Assembly: GCA_017562135.1 (NCBI GenBank)
Contig: QEYB01000128.1
Span: 62,001-126,000 of the forward strand
Origin: Dipylidium caninum
Lineage: Eukaryota > Platyhelminthes > Cestoda > Cyclophyllidea > Dipylidiidae
DNA: 64,000 nt
Direction: 5' to 3'
This document shows, piece by piece, positions 1-39,216 of the stretch (position 1 is the stretch's first letter; each line of letters opens with the position of its first letter). Below the pieces are notes generated by a model. That model searched no databases. It was not told where the DNA came from and worked only from the letters and a program-made list of their open reading frames with translations. The position numbers were made by a program, and so were the translations under genes.

Positions 1-3000
1 ATCAAGGTCGATTCAGTCTCATTCAAAAGCTTCTATGGCAAATAACTGGCCTAACTCAAAAAGCCATCGCGCTGGTCATGGCCGTATTTCATCGGAGCGA
101 GTTTAGGGGAAGTGGAGAGTGGGGTGGAAATGCATGAGCAGCGATTTTCCACTTGGTAGACTAACCGCCTGACCAAAATCGAAGGAGAGGAATAAGGTGG
201 CAGCGGCAGTGTCCAGTCCACACTGTGCCCACCGCTCGCCAAGTGCTCCCTCCACACTCTGTTTGGCGGATCATCCCAAACCTCTGAATAAATAACTCAG
301 TTATCATTGGAAAAACAACACGCGCAACATTCAACTCTCTCTCTCTCCATCTGTTTCTCTCGCTCATCATCCCCTTTATCTCTTCTTTCCACGATTTTTT
401 ATCACCGCCCGAACTTTCAGGCAATACCACATCCTCCCCACTTCCCTGGACCCCTTATTTTGTCTCTCCCTGCGCTGTGACGGCATCTGCGCTTGAGAGG
501 GAGGCATCGAATTTCCCTTCTTCGACTACAGTGCAAGTCACTTGTACGCAAAAAAACGAGTTGGTGTAATACGCTTGATAAATGCAACCGATAGTTGCAA
601 TCATGGGTCAATCACTGGTTGATTAACTTGGCAATTACTCCCCTGTCCTCAATACGGTGGGAAGTAATTTCCACCTCGGGGAGGAAACTAGCGGCCATTT
701 TAACTTCACTAGCCACACCACCAATGAAATTGGTTGGAAGAGGGGAAGCGCAGGAGCTGAAGTAGGGGCGATTCTACGAACCCAGAGAGGTACAGAAGTG
801 GCATTTTTCAGTAGTACGCCAACAGAACAGTTGATTAATTGGGTGAAAAAGTGCACTCGGTTAATGAATCGGCTAAAAGCTTCTCAAGAAACGGTAGCCT
901 TGATGGAAAATGGCACGGAACTATACTAACACAGGTTTGCAGTTGATCCAGAACGCCATAGTAAAACGTCTAGAACCTTCCAGTCCAACAGGCTTTTGGG
1001 ATGATTGCAAAGGACAACTGTCCACTTTCACAATCTGGTTATCAGCCCTCAACGTCAAATAGTGGACGAGATCAGCTGCGGACGGGTTAGTCTACGCGGG
1101 CACGCCACACGGAAGAAGGGTCGAAATGGCGTCCATCCAAGGCGGCCAGGACAACCTCGACTGTTAACACGTGAGGCAAGGTAAAATGCAAAGATTTGTG
1201 GTACTACTTTCTCGTCTCCGAGATTTCGCAGGGAATCGAGGTGAGTACGTGAACAGCTTGGAGATTGAGTAATCGCAGTCTCCTACAGGTGGTTAAAACT
1301 AAATTTAATTCAATTGAATCGCACTTGAGCACGTAAAAGTAATTGGTTGCGGAAAACCGGTGAAAACTTCGAGAACATAGAGTCATCCTTGGTGAAGCGC
1401 CTCACAGAATAAGCAAAACTTCAGGAATGATGGCATCAAAGAACTGTAGCGTTGTCATTGCAGTCAAAAGTTCTCCCGTTAGCATGAAAATTTAGTGACA
1501 GGCAGCCCTGTCCGGTGAAAAATTCCTGATACACCAACTACATTGTCGCGACCGACAAAGAAGAAATGGGGGTCTATGAAGTGATTTGCTATTTGTTTAA
1601 GCGTGGACTTTTCAATTTCCGTAATCTGCGCTTCCGACTTGCGGCGCACAATTAATAACAATTCTAATTCAAACGCCGATGCCGACCATCAGTTTCAGCT
1701 GTGACCCTGGGTGGCACACTGAACGAGGCTGAAGCCAACGTATTCTACCCGACATTCACTTTCCTTAGATAATGAAGGAGAAAAGGGGATTAAACAAAAG
1801 TGCCTAGGTGATGCAGTCTCGTAGTGGAATAAATCAGCGCATGTTAAAAGGCATGTCGCGAAATTAAAGCTTTCATATATCGCCTGTTTGTTATGGGGAT
1901 AAGGAACGCAATAAACAGGAAGTGGTCATTCCCATTTATTAATTTACCTACCCGAGTCCATTGGAATTGGAGCGAAGGAGGACCGCCAGATATGTGCAAG
2001 AGAAGAAAGAAGGAGGGAGAGGAGAAGGAGGGGGAGGGGGAGGGGGAGAAAGAGAAGGAGGCACCGTTGCCACCTATCTGCGAGGTGTTTAAACGACAGG
2101 ACTCTATCCTAGCACCTTGTGTCATAGTCTGGCATGTAAAACAGGAGCCCTCGCGGATTGGTGAAAGTACAAGTAGACTGTCTACAGACACAAGTTGAGG
2201 CTACCGAGATGGAGGGAGTAGAAATTTCACGAGTGCATCTGCTTGAACCCATCGCGCACCCTCAACCAACTTCCAATTTAATCAGTCTGATGAAATGAGG
2301 TCAAAAAAGTGGACGAAAGTGTTGTTTTCTCGGTCAGATTACATAACTCCTCTGATGTGAGTTAACTCACACCTATTCTCTCCTACCGCCCAATGTTTGC
2401 ATACGCACACTTAAAGACACCACTCGGCATGTGGTTCGGACTGATTGACTTTCCCGCTGTGAGAAGTTGCTAATCTTCTCAAGGAACTCTTTACTTTTCA
2501 ATATCATATGTAAAAGTTAAATTTGTACTAAAAGAGGAAAGTTCGTCGGGTTTGGGTTACCCACTAGGAAAGATTGTCGAGGGAATTGCCCCGTCAGTTC
2601 GGGCTGGAGGAGGGAGGGAGGGAGTGGGGAGATCACGCTTCCCACCATTCCGTCGCTTGGGCATCATGACGAAAAGGGCAATGGAAAAAAAAGTGGGATA
2701 CAAGAATAAGGAACAATAGGGAGGAGAATTCCCTTTCAGTCTCATGGCAGAAAATTAATTAAGCCTAAAACAACAGTCCCAAAAGTCACAAATACGTGAC
2801 TTGGTAAAGTGGTAAAAATGTTAGAGGCAGTTTGGAACAAAAAGATATGAGGGTGGTTTTATCAACGAAGCTTTTTTTGAGTGTTGCTGATAGCGAATGT
2901 CACAACTGTTCCCGCTAAAAAATAACTTTGTTCACTAACGGGTTCTTCATCTCCGCCTACTTCAGCAGAATGTCAACTCGGGCCGCACGAAGTTTACTCA

Positions 3001-3783
3001 TTTTTTAATCGCCGCCACAATTTAGAAGAGCAATGAAAATAACCGCGTTGCACCAAGTTAGTAAACTGAGAATCAGCCTTTTCCTTCCCATTCGATTACG
3101 CCGTAAAGTGGCAGTGATGAGAGACCTTGCACGTCTGCATGTAACGTGAGTCGGATGTTTGGCGAGGAGGAGGTGAAGAGTTCCACTTCAATGCTGCCTT
3201 TATAAGGGGAAAACTTGCTCCCGAAAACATTTTTGTTCACCTTCAGACAATTTGGAATGCACTTGGGAAGGGGGAAAAGGATGTGGCTATTGTCAGTGGA
3301 AGAACATCTTGTGGTTAACTAATGAGTGAAGAAATACTCGGGAAGATATGTGAGGCGTCGCACAAGAGTGACGGGTTAAATGAGACGAAACGTTGGCAAA
3401 ACTCCCATTAATCTAAGGGGGACGAGTGTGCAAATGAGTGGCAGATATTTTAGTTGATAGTCTACTTTCCGGCGAAAAGCACCGCCGCCATCTCAGCTGC
3501 CTGGACGAAATGCATTGGGCAAATGATGGCGGAAGTGGGGAAGAAAAGTGGTACTCGCCGTAGAAGTAACGTCCCTCACGCATATACAGCTAACTTGATG
3601 GGGCGATGATGGTGTTCAAGTTGCAAAACTCCCCTGCGGTTATACCGTTCATCATACAGCCAACCATTAATAATGACACCCACGGAAAGTGGATGCGAGT
3701 GAGTGAATGAGAGTGATAGAGGAAGGGGACTGCGCGTTTCCGGCAATTTTGGGTAACAAGTAAGAAAAGGAGAGGAGACGTAC
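1..3783. other. Non-coding stretch left of the channel exons
   Basis: I see no exon here that matches a known family. The calcium-channel gene on the minus strand must continue leftward, because its pre-IQ/IQ region and C-terminal tail are missing, so this is probably intron and possibly partly 3' flank. Open frames up to about 115 codons exist on both strands but lack conserved motifs and convincing splice borders. A strongly purine-rich tract lies near 2000-2062. Confidence 0.5.
2000..2062 (+). repeat. Purine-rich low-complexity tract, G-rich core
   Basis: About 60 nt are almost entirely A and G. The core at 2030-2046 holds three runs of five G separated by single A residues, with a further GGG at 2014-2016. 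Such a sequence can form triplex or G-quadruplex structure; that is inference from composition. It translates to a Glu/Lys-rich frame by chance. Confidence 0.75.
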
Positions 3784-31105
<27,322 letters not shown>

Positions 31106-31587
31106 CTGCAAAACAAGGCAAAGGCCCATAACGGACTTGAGGTTGTGATAGCGATTTGTATCACCGCTCATAAGGGCATTAAGGTTAGAGAAAGTCAACT
31201 TAGTAAAGATAAACTAAGAAGCGATATATAACTTTATGTACAAAATGTGGTTTGCTAAAAAGTATTTATTACTTCACTTAACAAAAAATTTTTTTGAGTA
31301 AATTTAAAATTATTAATGCAAAAAATAATTTTATAAGTTACAATTGTGTGTATCTTATACACGTGGTTTAATAGCAAGACTTGTTTTCGCCGGCAATGTT
31401 GGTTTATACCTTACCGTCAAATAGTTCATTATTTTAACTCTAGCAGTATTAACTATCGAGGCAACAAGCATGTCATTTAACCATTGTCCATAATTACTAT
31501 ATGATCAATCATATCATATGTAGCGAACCGGGGAATTGTAGTCCGTTTTGTCGCATATTTCAGCAATTTATCACAATTAATTTTGGG
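31106..31587. promoter_or_regulatory. Divergent intergenic region between channel and ACOT13-like gene
   Basis: About 480 nt separate the channel N-terminal exon (minus strand) from the ACOT13-like start codon (plus strand). The stretch is AT-rich and presumably holds one or both promoters; that is inference from position. No specific regulatory motif can be named. Confidence 0.4.
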
Positions 31588-32770
31588 ATGTCCCTCAATA
31601 TGTCTTCCCTTCTGGGGATTAACAAGTTGACTCGGTCAATGGCTACCAGTGGAAATTTCAACGCCACTTTTGCTTCTCTTGAAGCCATATTCGCCGATGA
31701 AAGCTGCCTTAAATGCCGCCTTCAGGTCATCGAAAAGCAAGCTAACTCGATGAACATCTTCCATGGCGGATATACTTCTGGCCTCGTCGATTTTGTTTCC
31801 AATGTGGATCTCTTTCGTCGAGGGACTGGACGCCGAGTCAGTGTCGAATTAGCCACTTCGTGAGTATTTAACTGTTTTAACGCCTTTATACTTTTATTGG
31901 ATTAGATTTACTTTTAGACGATATTCAAGCGCTGTAATACAAATAAATGAATCAGGTTCAATAAGTTTGGATGAGAGAATTGGTACTTAATGCTCCCCAA
32001 TAAGATCCTTTATACTGATGAAGAGTGGTGAGAGTGACAGAATTTTTGAAATTATCACTTAAAATCCGCAAAAAAATGTCTACAAATATTTCAGTTAAAG
32101 TGAAAAGTGAGAAACCAATTAAACTCAAATGTGAATACCTAGTAATCATTGTAATATTATTTTTATTATGTCATTATTGCGACATGAAAATTAAAAGGAA
32201 TCCAAATCCCGTAAGATGGAGGTATTTCAATGAGGGAAACTCGGGTATTTTATTTGTTAACTTAAATTGTTATCTTATTTTGCTATTCATTAAATTTTAA
32301 ACCGCCTTAAATCCCACGTTCTTCTCCCCTATGCACTTGTTTTTTTACAAGAAGCTTAGAGGAATAACGTAAAGGGAATATTTGTGTAACTTGAAACGCA
32401 ACTATTACGTCATATTACTTTTACCCTAAATGGCACCTATTTAAGATGGTAAAGTTAGTTAAGTTTACATGTTAATTCGCTAATAGATACGTTATTTTTA
32501 TCGATGTAGAGGACAAAATACTTTGACATCTTAAGTTAAGCATCACGTCACAACTGTATGCAGTCAGAAGAAAATAAAGGCTTTCTTTCCGGTACTAGTT
32601 TCTTGAAACCTATTCCTGTTGACTCATGGCTGAATGTCGAGTCATATTTGTTACGTCAGGGCAAGACGATGGCTTTTTGCGAAGTAAAAATATTTGACGA
32701 ATTGACAGAAAAGCTTATTGCCAAAGGACGTCATACTCTGTATGCCTTTCCTTCTGCTTCTGATCTTTGA
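31588..32770 (+). CDS. ACOT13: Acyl-CoA thioesterase 13-like hotdog-fold protein
   Basis: The two exons are 31588-31859 and 32599-32770, with a 739-nt intron, giving 147 aa (human ACOT13 is about 140). The family hydrolyses acyl-CoA to free fatty acid and CoA, at mitochondria and in the cytosol, as a hotdog-fold tetramer. Exon 1 holds the active-site region ANSMNIFHGGYTSGLVDF, in which the Asn and Asp align with the catalytic residues of human ACOT13 (TNAIGTLHGG...LVD). Exon 2 gives YLLRQGKTMAFCEVKIFDEL and KLIAKGRHTLY, the C-terminal strands. The junction TC|T restores exact alignment length between the VSVE strand and LRQGK. ATG 31588 is preferred; ATG 31600 is the alternative. Confidence 0.9.
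31860..32598 (+). other. ACOT13-like gene intron
   Basis: This 739-nt AT-rich intron has GTGAGT and TACTAG borders. A chance frame of 91 codons within it (32025-32300) is Lys/Ile-rich and unsupported. Confidence 0.85.
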
Positions 32771-32989
32771 CAATTTGCATTTCATCCTCACCTCAGGTAA
32801 TGTTTGTTTTCTAACGCCATATTTGAGCCTTCAAATCACAAGGATCCGACTTTTTCTCACCTTTTTTTAAAAATATAGTTACTTGTTGCAAATTTTTTTG
32901 TCGTAAAAGGGGTGATTGAGCTAAGGTAGCCAGATTCACATGGTTCGCCAAACTACGGGACTGGCAACCTTATTTATTGGACAACAGTT

Positions 32990-33515
32990 GCCTTGACCTC
33001 TTCAGCAATCGTAAATATTTATTACTCCAACGACAAGGTGACTGTGAAAGATTTCCCACTAAACTTGATTGGAACAATTTTAGGTTCCAGAGAGAACTTC
33101 ACGCTCTCAGGTAAGTGCTGCCCATTTACGGAAATTAGGTTTAGAGACATGTTTGCCACCATTACTTATGGATTGTGTCTAATTTTTCTGCTTACTGTAG
33201 GACGAGACGCATATCCTATTTCCTAAAGCTGATATTCTCCTTACACAACTCGTCTATAAGTGGATAGGTTTTGGTACGGACTGGGCGTGGGGTAAGTTGA
33301 CGTGTATTTCTCCCACGTACTTTTCGAAAACCTTGAAGGCAAAAGACAGTCAATTACTAATAGTTTTGTAAAACGAATCTAGTAAAAGCATGGTTGATCA
33401 GAAATGTTTTCATGGTCGGGTTCCTATAATTGGGGATGAAGAAACTTCTGCCATCATTGAGTATGTAGATCCTCTTAACATTTCAGACGGGGACTCGTTA
33501 AAAATGTTGAAATGA
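32990..33515 (+). CDS. Possible exons of an unidentified gene
   Basis: Three segments look coding. The first, about 33009-33111, reads VNIYYSNDKVTVKDFPLNLI and ends at a GTAAGT donor. The second, about 33202-33294, reads DETHILFPKADILLTQLVYK then WIGFGTDWAWG and also ends at GTAAGT. The third is an ATG-started 41-codon frame at 33390-33515. The phases of the first two do not agree if the second is read in that frame: with strict splicing the joined frame stops after GRDAYPIS. I recognise no family. It could be an independent small gene between ACOT13 and CCT6, or chance. Confidence 0.25.
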
Positions 33516-34432
33516 AGTGTAGAGAGCGACAACCCCAAAGTGACGTTTTCTAGTAAGGGTGCGGACTAGGTTGAGCGATTTTTTTTTGCTAACAGTAGCG
33601 ACTCTGTCCGGGGTGGGAAAGGCTTTTATTATTAAACATTGCCAGTTAAATATTTTCAAGTTACACATTATACGAGCTACAAAATGTCAGGGGAATTGCG
33701 TGGAATTTCCTGAGTACGATTTACAGTTTATGATTTGAAACAGTACACGGCATATTTATTTGCCATAAAGGTAGTTTATTTTTAACAATTGGGATTTATG
33801 AGGTGAACTCTTTTTTACAGTGCATTGCACTGGGTGGTGTTAATAAGTGTTTTCAAGTGTGTTTGTTTAATACGATCTAGTGTCAGGGTTGAAGATCTTG
33901 GTTCAAGCTTTTTAATTCCCGTCTTAGTGGCAAGGAACAAGACAGGAGGGGTTAAAGTGCTTCGTTAGTTTCGAGTGTGCCTACTAATGTGTAACATGGG
34001 TTGGTATATAGTTCCATGAGTCGCGATCCATAAAAGACAAAGGAATTGCAATTCTAAACGAGTCTCGTGAATGGCAAACAATTGAGGCACAAGTGACTAA
34101 CTTTTAAATTAGGTGGGCCAAAACAGCAAATATATGTATATAATGAATGGCAATGACTTGAAAGTTATAAAAAAATAATAGGCCGAATAATATAAATTTT
34201 TAAGGTAATTAATCACTCTGTGACCACTATAAACGAGCCAAATATTTTAATTAACCAAGGCGTGGTAACATATTCCTTGTCCATGTACACGATGGCAGGA
34301 ATAGGCCAATGAGTGGTGTGTTTGCATTCTACTTTAAATGTTCATCCAATCACAAGTTTACGTGATAAGTCTTACTGTTCGTGTTGGAGACTACCTTGTC
34401 GACCGTTCGCTGCTTTTCTGTTTACAATTACA
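33516..34432. other. AT-rich region upstream of CCT6
   Basis: No coding segment is seen in these roughly 900 nt. The part immediately upstream of 34433 presumably includes the CCT6 promoter and 5' UTR; no motif stands out. Confidence 0.5.
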
Positions 34433-36305
34433 ATGGCCTCAATATCTTTACTAAACCCGAAAGCTGAATATGCGAAAGCCCAAAATGCCTTTCGAATTAA
34501 CACTACGGCAGCTCGAGGGCTATTTGAGGTCCTAAAGACTAATCTGGGACCCAAAGGGACCATGAAAATGTAGGTTGTATCAACATTAGTCAGCATCATA
34601 GGTTGGTTTCCGGCGCAGGGGATATTAAGATTACAAAGGACGGAAATGTTCTTCTTCACGAAATGGTAAAAACCTGGTTGGATGACGTTTTTTTAGCAAA
34701 TACAACATCCCACGGCTAGCCTAATTGCCCGTGTTGCTACCTCACAAGATGACAGCACTGGAGACGGTACTACTTCTGTCGTCATTTTGATCGCCGAACT
34801 TTTGAAGCAAGCGGAACTCCTTATTAGCGAGGGTCTCCACCCGCGACTAGTTACGGAGGGTTTTGAACTTGCTAGAGAGAAGTGCTTGGAAATTCTGGAC
34901 CGGTGTAAGATTGAAGTTGACCCTGAAATGCCTGAAAAGGATATTCTTTTGGCCGTTGCCGGGACTTCCTTGCGCACGAAGCTTCACCCAGATCTGGCTA
35001 ACCACTTGGTGGAACCCGTTGTGGACGCTGTTCTAGCCATTAAACAACCTCATGAAGACCTTGATCTACATCGTATAGAAATTATGGAGATGCGTCACAA
35101 AACTGACATGGACACAACTCTTGTCAGGGGTCTTGTTATGGATCATGGTGGAAGGCACCCCGATATGCCCAAGCGTGTCACTAACGCCTACATTCTTACT
35201 TGTAATGTTTCGTTGGAGTACGAAAAAACGTAAGCCAAGCCTCGATTTCTGTTATTTTAGTGAAATAAATTCCGGTTTCTTTTACAAAAATGCGGAAGAA
35301 CGCGAAAGACTAGTCAAGTCGGAGCGTGAGTTTATAGACAAACGTGTCCAATCCATCATTGATTTGAAGAAGAAGATGTGCGACACTGCCGCCGGAAAAG
35401 GGGATTCCAAACCAGGATTTGTTGTAATAAATCAAAAGGGCATCGACCCTATATCGCTCGACGCTCTAGCCCGTGTGGGAATTCTAGCTCTTCGTCGCGC
35501 TAAACGCCGCAACATGGAACGCTTGGCCCTGGCATGTGGCGGTTATGCGCTTAATTCCCTGAACGACCTCACTCCCGATTGTCTAGGTTATGCTGGCCTA
35601 GTCTATGAATACATATTGGTAGTTATTTAAATCCGTTTTCCACTAATTTATTTTAAGGGCGAGGACAAGTTTACGTTCGTCGAGGAGTGCAAAAATCCTC
35701 AGTCAGTGACCCTTCTTATCAAGGGTCCCAATAAGTTCACAATAACACAGATTAAGGACGCCCTCAAGGACGGTCTGCGCTCCGTAAAAAATACTTTTGA
35801 TGACGGTATGTAATGACGTTGGAGCCCTTTCATTATCATAGGTTGTGTTGTCCCTGGAGCCGGTGCTTTCGAAGTGATTTCTCACCAAGCCCTTAAGACA
35901 TTTGAAGAAACTGTCAAAGGCCGTGCTCGTCTCGGTGTCAGAGCCTTTGCTGATGCGCTTCTCATCATTCCGAAGGTTTTGGCTACAAATTCAGGCCATG
36001 ACCCGCAAGAGACAATCGTAAAACTTCTCGAGGAAGCTTCTCAGGTGAAAAAGCGTCAATGCACTGCTAGACAATTTGTAGGTTTGGATCTTTCCACCGG
36101 GGAAGTAATGGAACCTGCTGCAGCGGGCATTTTGGACAACTACAATGTCAAGAAACAGATGGTTGGATCTGCGTAAGTATTACTTCTGAGTCCTTGTTTA
36201 TGTGTCCCTCTGACTTCCTTTCTTTCTCATAGTGCTGTTATTGCAACCAATCTCTTACTCGTCGACGAGATTATGCGCGCCGGCCTGAGTTCTTTGAAAG
36301 GTTGA
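34433..36305 (+). CDS. CCT6: T-complex protein 1 subunit zeta (chaperonin CCT6)
   Basis: One of the eight subunits of the cytosolic TRiC/CCT chaperonin, which folds actin, tubulin and other clients using ATP. The seven exons are 34433-34569, 34602-34665, 34697-35229, 35261-35618, 35658-35805, 35842-36172 and 36233-36305. They sum to 1644 nt (547 aa; human CCT6A is about 531) with every junction in phase. Group II chaperonin landmarks are present: [20 protein letters not shown], the nucleotide-binding [45 protein letters not shown], and VVPGAGAFE near the C-terminus. A short insertion ([12 protein letters not shown]) precedes FVGLD relative to human. Introns are 32, 31, 31, 39, 36 and 60 nt. 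Confidence 0.98.
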
Positions 36306-36471
36306 TATTTAAACCTGTTTCATTTGAATATAGTGTCCCGATTTTATGGTGCGACTTAATTTTGTCTTTCGGTTTTTGATTTCCTGGGCCTATGCACTTT
36401 TCTAGTTGAATTTGCGTTATATAAACAGGTTTTTAAAAATAAGATTTTCAAGAGTTAGAAGAATCAATGAA

Positions 36472-36477
36472 TTTATT
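36472..36477 (-). terminator. Poly(A) signal AATAAA for the glucosidase gene
   Basis: Read on the minus strand, AATAAA lies about 50 nt after the glucosidase stop codon at 36528-36526, a normal distance. Its transcript would run past the CCT6 signal. Confidence 0.65.
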
Positions 36478-36482
36478 GCTTG

Positions 36483-36488
36483 AATAAA
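36483..36488 (+). terminator. Poly(A) signal AATAAA for CCT6
   Basis: A canonical AATAAA lies 178 nt after the CCT6 stop. It sits within 12 nt of the opposing signal used by the glucosidase gene. Confidence 0.6.
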
Positions 36489-36525
36489 ACAATCATGAAA
36501 GCGTTCTGTTAACCAAAACAGCTTC

Positions 36526-39216
36526 TTACTTCCAAGTGAAATACCATGACTTCTTTAGGTCAACGTTCTGGTCGAACTTAGTCACAGTCAATTGTTCAGT
36601 ATCGAAATCGAAGGAAAAGTTGCACTGTTTCCCATTGAGATTAACGGTCGAAGGCTTCTTGGTGATACCTATTATTCGAATAAAGGCTAGTGGCACCGCT
36701 CCAATGGGCCCAACGCTCGGACGTCGAGTCATATTTGCTGTCGCTGTCAGTTTCTGTAGTGAGACGCCGAAGTTCACTCTCAACTCTTCTCCATCTTCCG
36801 TCTCTCCATCATCCCACACCATTCCTCCACATGCCGTTCCATTTAGCAGCACGGCAGTGATTCCGATACCCATTTTCCTGGCTTCATAAGTGTTTATTGC
36901 ACCTGACGGATGCATTGGTAGGATGCAACCACCTTTATAGAAGACAGGAATCTTATTCAGCGGCGCAGCAACGGGGTAGAACTTACCACGGGACCTATAG
37001 CGTTTTAGATTTGAAAATTCAACCCATTCGCCTTCTGGTAGATAGGTTGGAGTAAAATCCATGCCTTCGCTCAGAACTGGTGCGACATTAAGACAAGAGC
37101 CGAGAAGGAACTGTCTGGGATTGTGGTGAGTTGCTAGGTCGGTAGGATAGTCAAAAGCGAGGGCTTTGACCACCATGCTTCCATCGGTCTTTGCGTTGTG
37201 GAGTAGGGTGTACAAATATGGCAACAGTTGGTAGCGCATGTCGAGAGCCTTCGCTATAGCGTTTTGAGCTGGAGCGGACCAAACTGCAGGATCCTGAAAT
37301 CGAGTTCCCATGGTGTTGTGGTTACGTGAAAAGGGGTAAAATGCACCCAACTGACTCCAACGAACACAAAGTTCTTCAGTGGTATTATCAACAAAACCAC
37401 ATATGTCAGCTCCGAAGAAGGGAATACCGAAGAGATTGAAGTTAATCATTTGGGGAATTGAGGCTGCCATCGCGCCCCATGTCGAAGTGACGTCGCCAGA
37501 CCAGTGTGCCGTATACTTACCTGATCCTGCAAATGATGATCTAGTGAGAATGAAAGGTCGTTTCCTCGGGAAGATTCGGTGAAGAGCGATTCGGGTTGCT
37601 TTAGCTTCGGTGAGAGCATACAAATTATGAAGGTTGTAATGAGGGACACCGTCAGAGTGAAGAGCTGATGGACAAATTGTTCGGAAGAAGAGACTCCCTC
37701 CAGATACCTGTGGTGTGTATGGGGGGTAGTCTAAGCGACTCGACCGGTCACAGCCTTGGTTGGAACCATCTACGAAATTTGAAGGTTCGTTCATGTCAAT
37801 CCAGAGGCCATCGTAGTGCAATTCCTGTTGCAAGTCCCTTGCACTTTCATACCACCATTGAATGGTTGCGTTTTTGGTAAAATCTGGAAAAACTGTTTCA
37901 CCTGGCCACACCACTCCTCTAATTGGCATTCCTGTGCGGCTATCATTCACAAAAACTCCTGCAAGCAGACCTTTCCGATACGGCACATAATCATCACCGG
38001 CTTGAGTTGGAATTCCCACGTCGACAATAACCATTATTCGAAGGCCATATGTTTCGTGTAGTTCTTTGTCGACAAATTCTGCTAATCCTTTGAATTCATC
38101 CTTTTTTGACAGAGTCCAGTCTCTATAGCTGTCCATATAATCTATATCTAACCACTGCACATCTTGAGGGATGCCTGCCACCCGATTTCTTTTAACAGTG
38201 TCTCGAAGTTCATTTACACCCGTGTAGCCATATCGACTAAGTTGGAAGCCAAGTGCCCAGTAAGGAGGAACCGGTGGGTATCCGATGAGCTGGTAGTACT
38301 GAGCTACAACTTCATTCGGTGTTGGACCAACGAAAACGAAAAAGTCGAGGATTCCACCAGTTGTGCGGAAAGTAAGGGATGGCAGGGGTTGTTTAGTTAT
38401 CTCCATGGCGTTGCTATTCAAGAAGAATAAACCAAAAGCAGTGCCGTCGGCAGACAGTCCAAGGAAGAAGTTATGGACTCCGTAGAGGTTAGCATTTGGC
38501 CGGGGTATATCATCCCTGGCCCAGAACACCATACGCTTCCAGTCATGCATGTCGATGGGGAATGTGTCTTCTCTCTCCCCTAGACCATAACCGTGGACTG
38601 CGCGTACCTTGAAAGCCATTTGAAGGAATTGGTCGGCGTACACAAAGGCGCTGGCCATAGGACCAGTGGAGTCAATGAGAACCACCTCCTTACCTTCGGC
38701 TTCTACACGCGAGATGCTAAAACCTAACCGACTGACATCTACACCCACGGAGTACTTCATTTTGGCAGGACATTCCGGGTCCGGTTGACCGAGATCTAGA
38801 TTCGGTTCCCACCGCTCTGCATGGGCATCAGTGATACGTACGCGAACGCGCGTTTCTGTTTCAAAAGCGACATTTAGTTGCACTTCTTCTATTGGAGTGG
38901 AGGAAATAGGATATGCACCGGAGGAGCGTTTTGCAGACATAAGGAAGCCACATGCAGATCTGACGATATTCCCAGTCGGTTTGTAGGTGGGGTAATTCGC
39001 AGGGAAATAACAGGCAATCGTGCGGTCGCGATCGACTAGGCTCCAGCAGCAATTTCGGCGCAGACATTCTGCCTCCGTCGCCATGGGTTCGGGATGACAA
39101 TCTAGGCGGCTGGGATTTGGCACGATATCACAGGCTCTATTATCCACAGCTGCGTCGCATAGGGATGTGTGAATGAGGAGGAATAGGGATATCTGACACA
39201 GCGCAGACTGAAGCAT
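36526..39216 (-). CDS. GAA: GH31 alpha-glucosidase, lysosomal acid alpha-glucosidase-like, intronless
   Basis: Hydrolyses terminal alpha-1,4 (and 1,6) glucose units of glycogen or maltose, with retention of configuration. From ATG 39216 the protein is 896 aa (human GAA 952). Domain order: signal peptide (residues 1-22, hydrophobic core ISLFLLI), P-type trefoil with six Cys (about 27-80), N-terminal beta-sandwich, then the (beta/alpha)8 catalytic domain. The nucleophile is the Asp of GLWIDMNEPSNF (residue 474), and the acid/base is the Asp of HWSGDVTSTW (575). FNLFGIPFFGADICGF and RNHN are also conserved. Several N-glycosylation sequons fit a secretory or lysosomal protein. No intron interrupts the frame, unlike every neighbour. 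It could equally be a secreted or tegument maltase. Confidence 0.96.
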   Translation of the reverse strand: MLQSALCQISLFLLIHTSLCDAAVDNRACDIVPNPSRLDCHPEPMATEAECLRRNCCWSLVDRDRTIACYFPANYPTYKPTGNIVRSACGFLMSAKRSSGAYPISSTPIEEVQLNVAFETETRVRVRITDAHAERWEPNLDLGQPDPECPAKMKYSVGVDVSRLGFSISRVEAEGKEVVLIDSTGPMASAFVYADQFLQMAFKVRAVHGYGLGEREDTFPIDMHDWKRMVFWARDDIPRPNANLYGVHNFFLGLSADGTAFGLFFLNSNAMEITKQPLPSLTFRTTGGILDFFVFVGPTPNEVVAQYYQLIGYPPVPPYWALGFQLSRYGYTGVNELRDTVKRNRVAGIPQDVQWLDIDYMDSYRDWTLSKKDEFKGLAEFVDKELHETYGLRIMVIVDVGIPTQAGDDYVPYRKGLLAGVFVNDSRTGMPIRGVVWPGETVFPDFTKNATIQWWYESARDLQQELHYDGLWIDMNEPSNFVDGSNQGCDRSSRLDYPPYTPQVSGGSLFFRTICPSALHSDGVPHYNLHNLYALTEAKATRIALHRIFPRKRPFILTRSSFAGSGKYTAHWSGDVTSTWGAMAASIPQMINFNLFGIPFFGADICGFVDNTTEELCVRWSQLGAFYPFSRNHNTMGTRFQDPAVWSAPAQNAIAKALDMRYQLLPYLYTLLHNAKTDGSMVVKALAFDYPTDLATHHNPRQFLLGSCLNVAPVLSEGMDFTPTYLPEGEWVEFSNLKRYRSRGKFYPVAAPLNKIPVFYKGGCILPMHPSGAINTYEARKMGIGITAVLLNGTACGGMVWDDGETEDGEELRVNFGVSLQKLTATANMTRRPSVGPIGAVPLAFIRIIGITKKPSTVNLNGKQCNFSFDFDTEQLTVTKFDQNVDLKKSWYFTWK

